Source: Stictocephala bisonia (lineage: Eukaryota; Arthropoda; Insecta; Hemiptera; Membracidae). From it: a stretch of 64,000 bases of DNA. The DNA is taken from NCBI GenBank assembly GCA_035578905.1, contig JAQJVL010002641.1, positions 1-64,000 on the forward strand, written 5' to 3'. The notes beneath the pieces were generated by a model. That model did not search any database. It saw nothing but the letters and a program-made list of their open reading frames with translations, and was not told where the DNA came from. The number at the start of each line of letters is the position of its first letter. Positions within the stretch are counted from its first letter, which is position 1. The translations under genes were made by a program, and so were the position numbers. Positions 14,101 to 26,100 of this stretch are shown here, one piece after another.

Positions 14101-17100
14101 TTTTTTTGAATGCTTATTAAAAAAGTTGTTATCTCAATTGTAAACTCCATAAGGAATCTGAACAGTTTGAGCTCTCATATTTACATTATTAAGCAAAATA
14201 TCTAAAACAATCATAAAATATAGGGTGTTCCATAAGAAAAACCAAAGTTGACCGCCATATTGGAAAATGGAGGCTGTTTTTCAAAATTTGAAATATGTGT
14301 TTTTAATCGTCTCTAAAAACAAAGTAAGGTTCCCCATTTTAAGTTTTTTCTCAGACTTTTTGGTCACAATGGTGGCCTATTTAAAAAAGACACCCTGTAT
14401 ATAAGTTTCTTTAAAAAATATGCCGTTATTATAAGTACTGTATGTGAGTCCAATAACTTAACAACTGATAGACATATAGCATATTTACTGTCTTGCAGGT
14501 ACCCAACTGCCTTTAAGTAAAGATTAAAGTTTACATTTTTATTTCTCCATCCCAGCCTTTCTGCAAGCATGAAAATCAAAATAAATCAATTTAAGGGTAT
14601 TTCGTCATCTAATGAAATTTGATGAATGTGTTGATATTTGTAGAATTTTTCTATCCTAGCAATTGTACAATAAATAAAACTTAATTTGCCATTATAATTT
14701 AAACTCAACCTTTTTGATTATGATGATCATCTTTTAGTGATGTTGAGTTGATGTGCGGGTTGGTTTGTTACTCAGTCCTTTCCAAATACTTAGTTTCCTA
14801 TCTTTTCTTTTCCTGTATTAGTATAGTTTTCTTCGTTTTCTTCACCCTTTGCTTAACACCCCTCAGCCAAATATCTGTAGGTCTTCCTTTTCGTCTCCTT
14901 CCTTCGACTCTCTTCTTGAGAACCTTTGCTGGTATCTTGTCTGCCCATGTCATTGTATATTTCTAAACTGTGTTTTTATTCATTTAATGAGACAAATTTA
15001 TGCCTATAAATGTAAAGGTTATTTTTTGGGCATTTGACTAAGCATTTTGGTAGAAATAGAAAAGAAAGGAAAGCAACATATCTGAAATGGTAAACTGGAG
15101 ACAGACACAACAAACTTACTCTGAATATATTTTATTAAATTAATTTTCACTGTGCATGTCTGTCTTCAGTTTATCATTTTACCAGGTATGCTGTAATCAT
15201 ACCAGGTTTTTTTCATTTTCCTTCATAAAACTGAATGTGACAATTCACTTCTATGAACTGTCACATTCAAAGAAGTGTTCGTGTTTGACACTCCCTTGAC
15301 AACCTCTCTTCTCATGAGTAGACTCTAGTTGTATTCTCATCATTCTCATATATTTAGTCATTTTGTTATTTATGTTTGAGTTTTAATAATAACTCAAATA
15401 TGAAATGAATATAAATAATGGAAGGATTTACTTTTACAGATTGTCCTGCGTTGCAACAAGTCTTGGTTCATAAAACATTTCTAGAAGAGTTAGTATTTTG
15501 GACAGTCAAGTTTGAGTTCCCTCAAAAGGTGGTTTGTTTGCTGCTTAACATGCTTCCAGACCCTGACTACAAGGTGAGTGGTGAAAGAAATTGAGAAAGA
15601 GTAGTGAAATATGGCAACATTATACAGTTAATTCCCGATTATCCGAAGAATAGACTGGCGCTATTACCACAGACAGTTGAATCCGCTGATAAGCCGGAAA
15701 ATTGCCAATCATAAAAATTGCCATAGGTACTAAAAGGGTGGACCGATGTTTCAAGGTATGGAACGAGGTAACTCAATCAACCGATTGTGATTTCATAACC
15801 AGTGTTAAGCCAAAATATATTTTAAAAAATTTACAAAATAACAACTCAATAGTGTGTTTAATTGGTTTATATTATAATACTCGAGAACACCCCTGCACGC
15901 TTCACGTGCCAACCCCGTCGACACACTACACTCGTGATGTAGGCTCGGCCTACAGCCTCACCTGTGACTGCTGTTAGCCCCTTTATGTAACTTGGCCTGT
16001 GCGGCCTACGGCCTCGCCAAGACGCTCTGCTATAGGCCCTTTTGTGGAACTCAGCCTACAGCCTCACGGGGAAAAGTTCAGCCTTCGACCTCACCAAGAC
16101 ACTCAGTTATAGTCCCATTTGTGGATCTCGGCATGTCGCCTCGTGAGGAAGATCGGCCTATGGCCTCGCCAGGATTGTTAGCAGTATGACCACTAATTTA
16201 GGTTTTGGGGCAGTGGAGCCCATAAATATAGTTTTTTTTCTTTTTTAAATCCTATAGTATATTATTAATTAAAAGAAGAATGCCTTTAATTTGATACCCT
16301 ACTTGGGTTTATTAGTTTAACATTACCCTATTTTGGGTATTGGAGCATATGTTTTATTTGGGGAGCAGAACCATTAACACTTTAATCGCCGGTCGATTAT
16401 TCAACAGTTTCCGTAATCGCCGCGTCAGTCATTTCTGACTGACTATAACTAATCTATTGGCGCCATGTCAGTCGTATAAGACTGACAGTGGTGTGGTAGC
16501 TCACCGCCAGGCGAGAATATGAGAGATTTACCGCTCATGCCGCACCATCTATCGGAGGTTACACTAACCTGAGTGTGACGTAATTTATACCGAATTGCTC
16601 GTCTGAATGTCAAAACAAAGAATATACTATCAGCTGATGTCAGTCATAAATGACTGACGCGGCGTCAGAAGTTAATATCAAAGTTTAATATCAGAAGTTT
16701 AATCAAAAATTAAAATACCTAACCGTCAGTCATAATTGACTGACATGGCGTGAGCAGGAAAATTGCTGTCAGTCAAATATGACTGACAAAATGAAAGTTT
16801 GTGCATTCTGCTTGAGTGGCCTGGCATGTGTGGGAAGATAGTAAATATTGAGCTGGCATGGGGGGAAAGTCACTGTCAGTCATATTTGACTGACATGGCA
16901 GTTAAAGTGTTTAACATTTTCTCTTCCAAGATATAATGGTCAAATGTAATTTTTCAGATAAATACCTTTAGTTTGATACCCCTCTTGGAAGTTTTATTTT
17001 AATATTACCTTTTTACTGGGTTTAGAATTTTTTTAGTTTTGGGGGCATGTAACCCTTAATATTTTACCCTTTTCAAAATCTGATGTTATATTTGGTTTCA

Positions 17101-20100
17101 GTAGAAAAATAGCTTTAAATTGATACCCCACTTTAGTAGATTGGTTTAAAAAATGTTTACATTTTCAAAAATTTCAGTTTTTTGCCCCCAATATCCCAAA
17201 TTTTTAAGTTTTCAAGCTTTTTCTCGAGTTAGGTAATAAAAACTGCTTTTTTGTGATTTTCCCATAATAAATACATTGGGGCGGTTTTGGAGTTAAAAGG
17301 GCCGTCATCTTGTTTATGAGTGAAAAAAGTAAACTTTTGTGAATTTTCCTGGAGGTTTCAGACAGAGAGCTTCAATTCAAGTATACAGTTTTTGGGGGTT
17401 GAACGCGGGGAAGTGCCTCAACATTTAGTGTCCGTCAGTGAGTCACTACATCGAGCTTTATAATAAATAATAACATAATAATACATGGTAAATGAATAAA
17501 AATGAAATAAAACAACAACGTAATAGTACATGATAAATGAATACAAATAATATAAAACTATAGTGGGCTATGTATGTGCTCAACAGTGTAACGCACCACT
17601 GTTAACTTGTATATCTGTTCTAATTTATCTTCAATTGACAGGACCACTTTCTTTCTTTTATCTGCCATGATTTAAATTTGTTCAACACCGCACAAAACAC
17701 TTAAAAATGTGCACTTATATAATTCATTATACACACAGTTATAACGTAAGAGTACAACTGTAAGAGTTAGAGTACAAGGAAATGGAGGGCAGACGAACAC
17801 TGCGCTGGTGGCATGACTCATGCCCCCTCCCCCTTCGCTTCCAGTCACAACCGCAACGTCTCAGACAGCCCGAGTGACGACTGTCAGGCTGTTCTGCAGC
17901 CATTAACCAATGCAGTGGAAAACATTAATGTATAAACTAAGTTATTAGGTAGTTAAAAGTTAGTTTATACATCAATGGTCGAACCACGTTATTGTCATGT
18001 GTATTGTACCTCGCGCAGATACCGGTATCCTGCTAAAAGGTTGCGTGAGACTTCCTCATGACAGTTTGATAATATTTTTCGAAGATTCTATTCTCTCTAC
18101 AATACAACAGGTTCCGCCATCAAATAAAATACGTACAGCGAGTCGTTTTTAATAACCTACAATACTTGAAAACATAACACATAGCTTCATTTTTCATATA
18201 GAGATGTTTTTAAAATTTAATTTGGCGGATGTTTTATTTCCTGTTTGTTCAGATTTATCACCACGGTTAATCGGGAGTTTACTGTACTATGTAAGCTTGA
18301 ATTAAAAATTAATAATATTATGTGGAAACATTACATTGAGTCGAAACAAACCCAGACTTGCTCACTAGCATAATAAAAGCAATTATATAGTAGCCTATCT
18401 GTAATTTTATAGTACAAATGTAAGACATTGAAGCTCTGTGGTTAAACCCTGTACTGTTTTGCAGGAGGCATTGACGCAAGCATTCGTGCTGCACTATAGT
18501 CGTATCAGCATGATGCTAGAACGATCAACTGATCCAGACACGCTCAGCAACAGAGTGGTCCATGTCAGTGTTCAGCTATTCAGCAATGAGGCTTTGGCCC
18601 TTCGTATGGTGGACAAGCTGAACTTGCTGCACGTCATGGTTACCAGCCTCAAGTACATGATGACAAAAATACTCATTCCCAACACACTGCATTGTGAGTT
18701 GCTCTTTTTAAATCCTTTATTAATATGGAATATTGATCTCTTTTATCTCTTAAAATAAAACAATAACTTAATTTTATTAGAAATTGTCTATAAATAAAAA
18801 GAAGAAGCTTTTAAACTTCACAGTAAATAAAGTTGTGTGTTCTAAAGCAGATCTTTAATCACAGACATTTTATTGTATGCCAGGTCCTCAGAAGAATTTT
18901 CACTTCGTAGTGGACTGTGGGTTACCAGTGATGAAGGAACATTGTTACTGGCCCCTAGTGTCGGACCTTAACAACGTATTGTCTCATCGGCCTATTGCTG
19001 TGAAGTTCATGAGCGATGATAATCTTTTAGCGATGTGGTTTGAGTTCCTCTCTATGTTCCAAGGTTAGTGTACTAAACTGTACAATTACTCTGGTACTAC
19101 CAATTTGTTTGTAAAATTAATAAATAGACTTAGGGAAATATTATAAATAACAATACAACATTAAAAAAAGCTGGAGTGTAAATTTTTGCGATTTTCTGAA
19201 TAAGTATCGCTTATGATTTTTTAACAAGAAATTTTATAGTAAAATTGTTTCTAACTTTGCAACATCATAAACATTTGCTTTTTTTTCAAAAACATGCATT
19301 ATCAACATAATAATATTATGTTATAAAATTATTATACTATATTTTATTATATTATAAAAATATTTAAAGGACAGGGAATATTCATAAATTAGTAAACAGT
19401 AAATAAATAACAAAATCATATCTGAAAATATTAGTTAATTTAAAAAAATTAAAATAGTCTTTCAAAGAACAAAATAAAAAAGTTAACATTTATTGAATTA
19501 TGTTATAAAAAGGTCAATCCATATGAAGTGGTCCAAAAATAATTTAATTTAACTGGTTGCTGCAACATTTTTATTATTTCTCATATTTTGTACCAAAAAA
19601 GTATCTCTCATCGGAAGTACAAAAAAATAGTATTTAGTTTTTAACATTTCTATTTTGCCGATGGCGGCCATTTTGGCTTTAGCAAAACACCTCTTTTAAT
19701 TGATTTTCGATCTTAGCGGAGAAGCACATATCACCTCTTCTATTCATCCTAGAACATTCAAACAAAAACCAATCTCTTCAGAAGAGTCTGAACTTAACTT
19801 AAGTGCTTATAGGTATGTCCTTAAACTTTGTTATTTTTTTATGTGATAGGTATATAGAGGTGCTTCAACCTCACAAAGTTTCAAATTGTGGACTAGCATA
19901 GTTTTTTTAGAAAAACATTTTTGAAATCGTGACATTTTCAAATTTTTAAAAGTTCAAGGATTTATATCTTTTTTGAGTATGAAAATAATAATTTGAAATT
20001 TATCCCAGTTTTAGTATATCAGTAATATTTTTATCAGTAATATAGATGAACAGCCTATGAAAATTTGATTTTGTGGACTTTATTATTATCAAGATATACC

Positions 20101-23100
20101 AAATGTAGAAAAGTGCTAAAAATAAAAAAAAAAAAAACAAAATATCGCTCCAGCTACCTATAATGCTAAACATAGCTAAATATTATGTTTTGTTATGCTT
20201 GTGAAAATATATAAAACAATGAAACACATATAGTTAGACCATTTATTAATATAGAAAACTTTATTTTCATAACTGGTGAGCGAGTAGAAGCTAGATTTCA
20301 TCACACAATGCATTCATGAGTTGTGTTGAAGTTACGCCCAGCTGCTGTAGTTAGTCGTAGGGGTGTTGTCTTCCTCAAGATATTACGCAAAGGGACCCAT
20401 GTTTCATCATTCTTGCTCTATTTGAAGGAAGTTCTTGGACCAGTAGGTTGATGAAAGTGAAAAAAAAGTCATTATGCTCTCGATTGACAGATGGCATTTT
20501 GGGAGTTACAGCTGTTTGTCATACAGGCAATAGTATCATGTTCCTACAAAGTTAACATCACTCTCTTTGATGTTATATAAACTATATCCATGGATTTAGA
20601 TGTTTTGAAGCACTTAACTTTGTTGTCTGCTAGAAATACAAGTCGAAAAAAGATTGTGTTCGAGGAATTTTGAGGCATTTTTAAAGTTATTTCCTCACTA
20701 ACGTAAAAGTACACAATCCCTTTTCGTGTATAAACTAGACATATCATTAGAATTGGGTAAATAAGCAACTTTTCATCCTTTTGTTTAGGCCTACTATTAT
20801 TTTGACTGGTTGTAGGACTCGGGACTGGTTAAAAACCACAGCCTTTGTATCATAAGCAACCATCGACAGCACAATATTGCGGTAGTACATACCTCCTAAA
20901 AATATCTCACTGAAGATATAAAAGGCATTCTACAAGGTTAAAAAAGTTATATACTTTTAACAGTAGATTGACTTTTAAAATAACATAGAATGAAACAGAA
21001 CTTGAAGTTAGATTCAAAGAATGCCTCAAAATTCATGGAACCCGACCTTTTCATCGACTTGTGCTTTTGGCAGACAACATAGTTAAGTGCTTCAAAACTT
21101 ATAAATCCTTGGACTTCAAATGGTTTGTATAACATCAAAGAGAGTGATAAGATAATACAATTCATAGATCGTAAATCCAATATAAAATTTATTACAACAC
21201 AAACGTTTTCGAAAGCAAAGATTTTATTTATTAAAGAGAGTGATGTTAACTTTGGAAGAATATGATACCATTGCCTGTGTGTATGACAATCATCGGTGGC
21301 TCCCAAAATTCCATCTGTCAATCGAGAGCATAATGACTGTTTTTTTACTTATCAACCTCAAATAGAGGAAGAATAATGAAACATAGCTCCATTTGAGTAC
21401 TATATTGAGGAAGACCACACCCCTACAACTAACTACAGCAACTGGCGCAACTTCAACATCACAAAAGCATTGTGTGATGAAATCTCGCTTGCTCACAATT
21501 TAAAACTTTGTGAGGTTGAAGCACCTCTATATTCCTATCACATAAAAAAATAAGAAATAAAATAACTGTTGCCTCCTTGAAAAAACAAATAAGTAAAAAT
21601 TGACTTTTTGAAAAAGAAAAAAAACAAACTTTGAAAATATATTTGGGTCCTTATACCGCCCAAGTTCAGGCTCTTCTGAAGAGATTGGGTTTTGTTTGAA
21701 TGTTCTAGGATGAATAGAAGAGGAGATATGTGCTTCTCTGCAAAGTTCAAAATCCACTTAAAAGAGGCGTTTTGCCAAAGCCAAAATGGCCAACATCGGT
21801 AAAATAAAAATGCTAAAAATTAAATAACATACTTTTTGTACTTCTGATGAGTGGTACTTTTTGGTGTAGAAATATGAAAAATAATAAAAATGATGCAGCA
21901 ACAACTGCTGGACCATTTCATATGGATTGAGCCAAACACTTGAGACATGATTTTGCTACCAACATGTCTGTTACTAGACAGAGTTCATAAATATAATTTT
22001 AAAATAAGTTAAAATATGTCATTTAATATCAAGTTTGAGGCTTTCTTAGTTGCAGATTGGTATAATGTTCAAGCAATCAATAATATACAAGGAACTTAAC
22101 ATTATCTATTATTTTTATCTATAATATTATATCCAGCTATTCCTTACAAGACAAATTTAGTTTATTTCAGTGCAGAACTTTGTCATTGCACTAATCTACA
22201 AGTATTTTTTTAATTCATTGTTGTAACCAACAATTTTACATTTACTTATTTGGTAAAAATAAGAAAATTACCATAAAATATAGATTTATTCTGTTAATTT
22301 TCAACAACTGGCAAGGTTTTAGTACATAACACTATGTACTGGATCGATTCTTGATTCTGAAAGATAGCCACAGATTTTTGGTCCTTTAGTCAACATTGTC
22401 AAGCACGAATTACAGCACTTGTAAAAACAATTGAAATATCACACAAGAGAACATGATAGTGGTAAATTGGAATCAACAACTGGAGAGTTGATTTTCTGAA
22501 ATCAGAATTGATAAATTTTGGAACTCATCTTTAAGTCAGACATAGTTTATTATAAGCTGTAGTTGTAGTAAATATATTTTTCTCAATAAGTTGAAGTAAA
22601 TTTAAAGATTTGTACTTGTTTTTTCTTCTCATATATTGCTATATTATTACTGTAGGCATGAATGTGAACCAGCGTGAGTTGGTGCAGCATGTGGAGTTTG
22701 AACCGCAGACATACTATGCAGCATTCTCGGCTGAATTGGAGGCCAGCGCTTATCCTATGTGGGCGTTATTGAGTCACTTGCGGGATTCCAGTACACTTGA
22801 ACTCACTGAGAGGGTTTTGATGAGTTGCTTGGCTGCTCTGCGTGAATGGCTCGAAGCAATCAACATGACACAGGCTAACATCGTAAGTCTAACCAATTTA
22901 GAATTTGCCTTCTTTGTTTGTGAAGTGTTGTAAGCAGATATTATTTTTTTTTTCTTACGGAAGCAGAATCTTAAGTAATTATAGTCAGGTAGACAAGGAA
23001 GCTTTAGCTATCATATGTGGAGTTAAAAAGGTTACTTATTATTTATGGGGTAGAAAATTAGGTACAATAAATTAGATAAATAAAGGTAAAATAACCTTAG

Positions 23101-26100
23101 AACTCAGGGATAACATGACACCTAAATTCTTTAAGCCTAGACCAATACCTTTTGCACCAAATCTGAGGTAGAAAGAGAAATGAACAGACTTGTTAACACA
23201 TTCGATGCGGTAAAAATCACAATAGGGGTTGGGAAATGGGGAAAAAATATTATACTAATATTACTTACCTTTTATGGTAGGAATTCAGGATTGAATGTCT
23301 AAAAGATGTTTCTTGTCGTATTTCCGGGAAAATGTGACGTCACAAGTCTGGGCCCCACGTGGGGCCGTCCGCAGTTTAGTCACAACCACGTACTGCACGC
23401 GCACCACTGCAACGTGTATCACTGTTGATATTTGTTTATTTTCACTGCCTATTTTATTGTTATTGTTTTTATTATTATTTATAAATGCTATATACACTAT
23501 ATACATCCACTCCACACATCCAGTTGTAGACTTTTAGTTTAGAGAGTCATGATACTTTTCGAAACAGTTACCCAAACACAAGCCAGGTTTTTCCGGGCAT
23601 GTTTCACAATGAAAAGCAGTTTTTGTGTTGGGCTTTCCGTCCTTCGTACACTGCCGGCATTTCTTTCTCTTTGTACGACTTACATTTGCTTCTTGATCTT
23701 GAATTTTTGCCAGCTTGTGAGCGTCTTTTCTTTTCCGTTTTTGGCCGGGAGTCTCAATTGCATTGGGAATAGGCTGAGGTAAAAGCCCTCTGATTATTTC
23801 CAACCGGAAATCATACAGAGTTTTTTTTGGTTGGTACATATTATGTAGTTGTAGGGCATTCACCATGGTCATCTGAATGAAATGTACAAAAATTTTTTTG
23901 TGCCACCGAAGGGTTTTGCGCTCACTTGGGTGGTACGCCATCATTTGATCTCCTTGATCAACACCACTCATGTGAGCGTTATATTTCACTATTGGTAGTG
24001 GTTTTTCCTTTGTGCGGCCTCTTTTATCAACAAATTCAACCATTGTGTTCTCATGTTCCGTGGAAATATACAAGACAGTCCTCTTGTCTTTCCACTTTGC
24101 GATCATTACGCCATTTGCATAGCGTGCAATAGTCTCGCCTGCCTTCAAAGGTGTGTTTGTTACTTCCTGTGGTGTATATTTTCTTCCCATACGCAAGGTC
24201 CCTGTACAGTATGTTTTTTCAGCTAATAACTTTGAAGCTAGAGCATAGCTGTTATAATAGTTGTCCATATATACTGAGTGACCACGTCCCAGGAAATCGT
24301 TCAGTAGGCGAAAAACAACTTTCTCAGTATGTCCAAAACCACCAACAGTAGTGTCTGATTTTCCTGTGTACAACAGGAATCTCAAAATGAAACCCTGATG
24401 TTCAGATAAAGTATATAATTTGACACCATACTTGTGCCTCTTTCTCTTGATATACTGTCGGAAGTGTAACCTACCTCTCCATAGAACCATGGCTTCATCA
24501 AGGGACAACTCCTTTTGGGGGTAGTACACACTTTTCATTTTGTAGTTGAAATAATCAATTACAAACTGAATTTTATCAATAGGTTTTTCAGTGTTACGGG
24601 AATTTTGTTTTGTGCTACAAAAATGTAGACAACGCATGATGGCTAAGAATCTATCCCTAGACATAAATGAACTGAAACACTTCAGATTGAACAAATAATC
24701 CGTTTTCCAATAATCTTGGATTCTGTTCATGTGAATGGTGCCTGTGTGTAATAAAATTCCTAAAAATGTTTTTAACTCTGGTATAGTAATTGAATGCATA
24801 TTCATTTGTAAATACACACACTCTTTCTAGAAAAACATCATCAAGGAGAAGGTTAAAAAAGTCCAATGGCGATCCAGTCCCCGGAATAGGTACCAATAAA
24901 GTGTCTGTTCTAACAAATTGAATAGGTCGCATACCTGTAGTATAAATGCTCCAAGTGGGAGAATGAATAACAATGTCATCATCAATGTCTGAACTGATTG
25001 ATGAACATTCAGTAGAACTGTCATCAACAGCCTGCTGGATATTGTCCACAGAACCATCACTGTCACTGCTGTCATTCTCTCGAGAAGTACTAGGCACTGC
25101 ACTATCCATTTTAAAAATAATAAGGCTAATATGTACAACAAATAACACAAATCCTACACAATAACACAACACTAAAAGCTAAAACTAAAAGCAATAAAAC
25201 ACAAGCATTAAAAGATCCGAGTCGTTGCGCGGAAACGCGAACGAAGCTAACCAAAATGTCACACTAGGGTTACTGTAAAATGCGGCAGAGATCCAACCTT
25301 TTACAACGAGTGGCTGAACCACACTAAGGGAATTGACAAAGCACTACACGCGGTTCCCACGTGGGGCCGGCAGCGTTGCGCGCGCTGCTCTGACGGCCCC
25401 ATATGGGGCCGGCTGCATCGAATGTGTTAAAGAGGGAATATTTACACTATTGTAAACATCAAAGTGGGGAACTCCGATTGTTCCTTGATTAAAAAAAGGA
25501 CAGTCAAGTTTGTATATGTGAGGACTACAAGGTAACTATTCAAACTCATGTTTGTAAATAGACGATATCCTTTACCTAAAATTGAGGATTTGTTTCTTAT
25601 TTTGCAAAAAGTTTAACAGTTATATTGGTAAATTAGATTTAAGATGGACTTATCATCAGAGTGAAAATCTTGTAAACTAATAACCATAAGTATAAAGGTT
25701 TGATTGTATACAAAGAATACCTTTATAAGGTTAAGTGTAAGAAAGGAAATAACAGCCATAACTTTGCTGATAAATAAAGCATTTTTAATTTCATTTAATT
25801 TTGGAGTGTTGTCAGCTCTAAATAATATTTCGAAATACTATTTAAAAGATTTTATTAACCCTTTTAGTGCCGGTCCGAAATCTAAAAGTGTGTTGAAAGA
25901 ATGCCAGACATTTAACACTGGGTATGTCTAAAGAATACCAAGCAATTTTTCGCGATTTTGTAATGTTTTGGGAAAAACCTTATTACAACTTTATTTTGAT
26001 AGATAGAGACCTAATTTTTTTTATATATTATGCAGAACTACATTTACTATTTAAAAACACAATAAAAATAATGATTATAATAATCTAAACTATTTATATA

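Larger units (their letters stand above)
16200..17240 (+). repeat. Degenerate tandem array (about 145 bp), split by a MITE
   Basis: Three units share AATGCCTTTAATTTGATACC-like blocks (about 16277, 16964 and 17110) and a following TTTTGGGG-GCA block. Removing the 16378-16910 insertion plus one TTAA makes the unit spacing about 145-153 bp. Confidence 0.6.
15625..18284. mobile_element. Tigger/pogo-like DNA transposon, non-autonomous
   Basis: The left end reads CAGTTAATTCCCGATTATCC after a TA, and the reverse complement of the right end reads CAGTAAACTCCCGATTAACC with TA after it. A TA target site and CAGT termini fit pogo/Tigger elements. A short minus-strand stretch at 17597-17668 preserves the start of the transposase DNA-binding domain. 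The interior otherwise holds a GC-rich tandem repeat, a tandem array of about 145-bp units and a nested TTAA MITE, so the element cannot mobilise itself. Confidence 0.8.
19512..21932. mobile_element. Foldback element 3, arms of about 1 kb
   Basis: The ends GGTCAATCCATATGAAGTGG and, reversed from the right, GGCTCAATCCATATGAAATG match. Inner blocks pair all along, including AAAATGGC/GCCATTTT, TTCATCCTAGAACATTCAAA, TCTTCAGAAGAG and CTATTTGA. The loop lies roughly at 20760-20980, and the right arm has an insertion of about 90 bp around 21150-21235. Each arm carries one copy of a coding remnant, so the two copies face opposite directions. No complete ORF remains. Confidence 0.85.

Noticed and set aside
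15702..16189. Two small plus-strand ORFs
   Set aside because: They lie inside the Tigger-like element and its GC-rich tandem repeat. The Ala/Ser/Pro-rich frame is a by-product of that repeat.
24973..25164. Plus-strand ORFs within the piggyBac element
   Set aside because: They are antisense shadows of the transposase gene.
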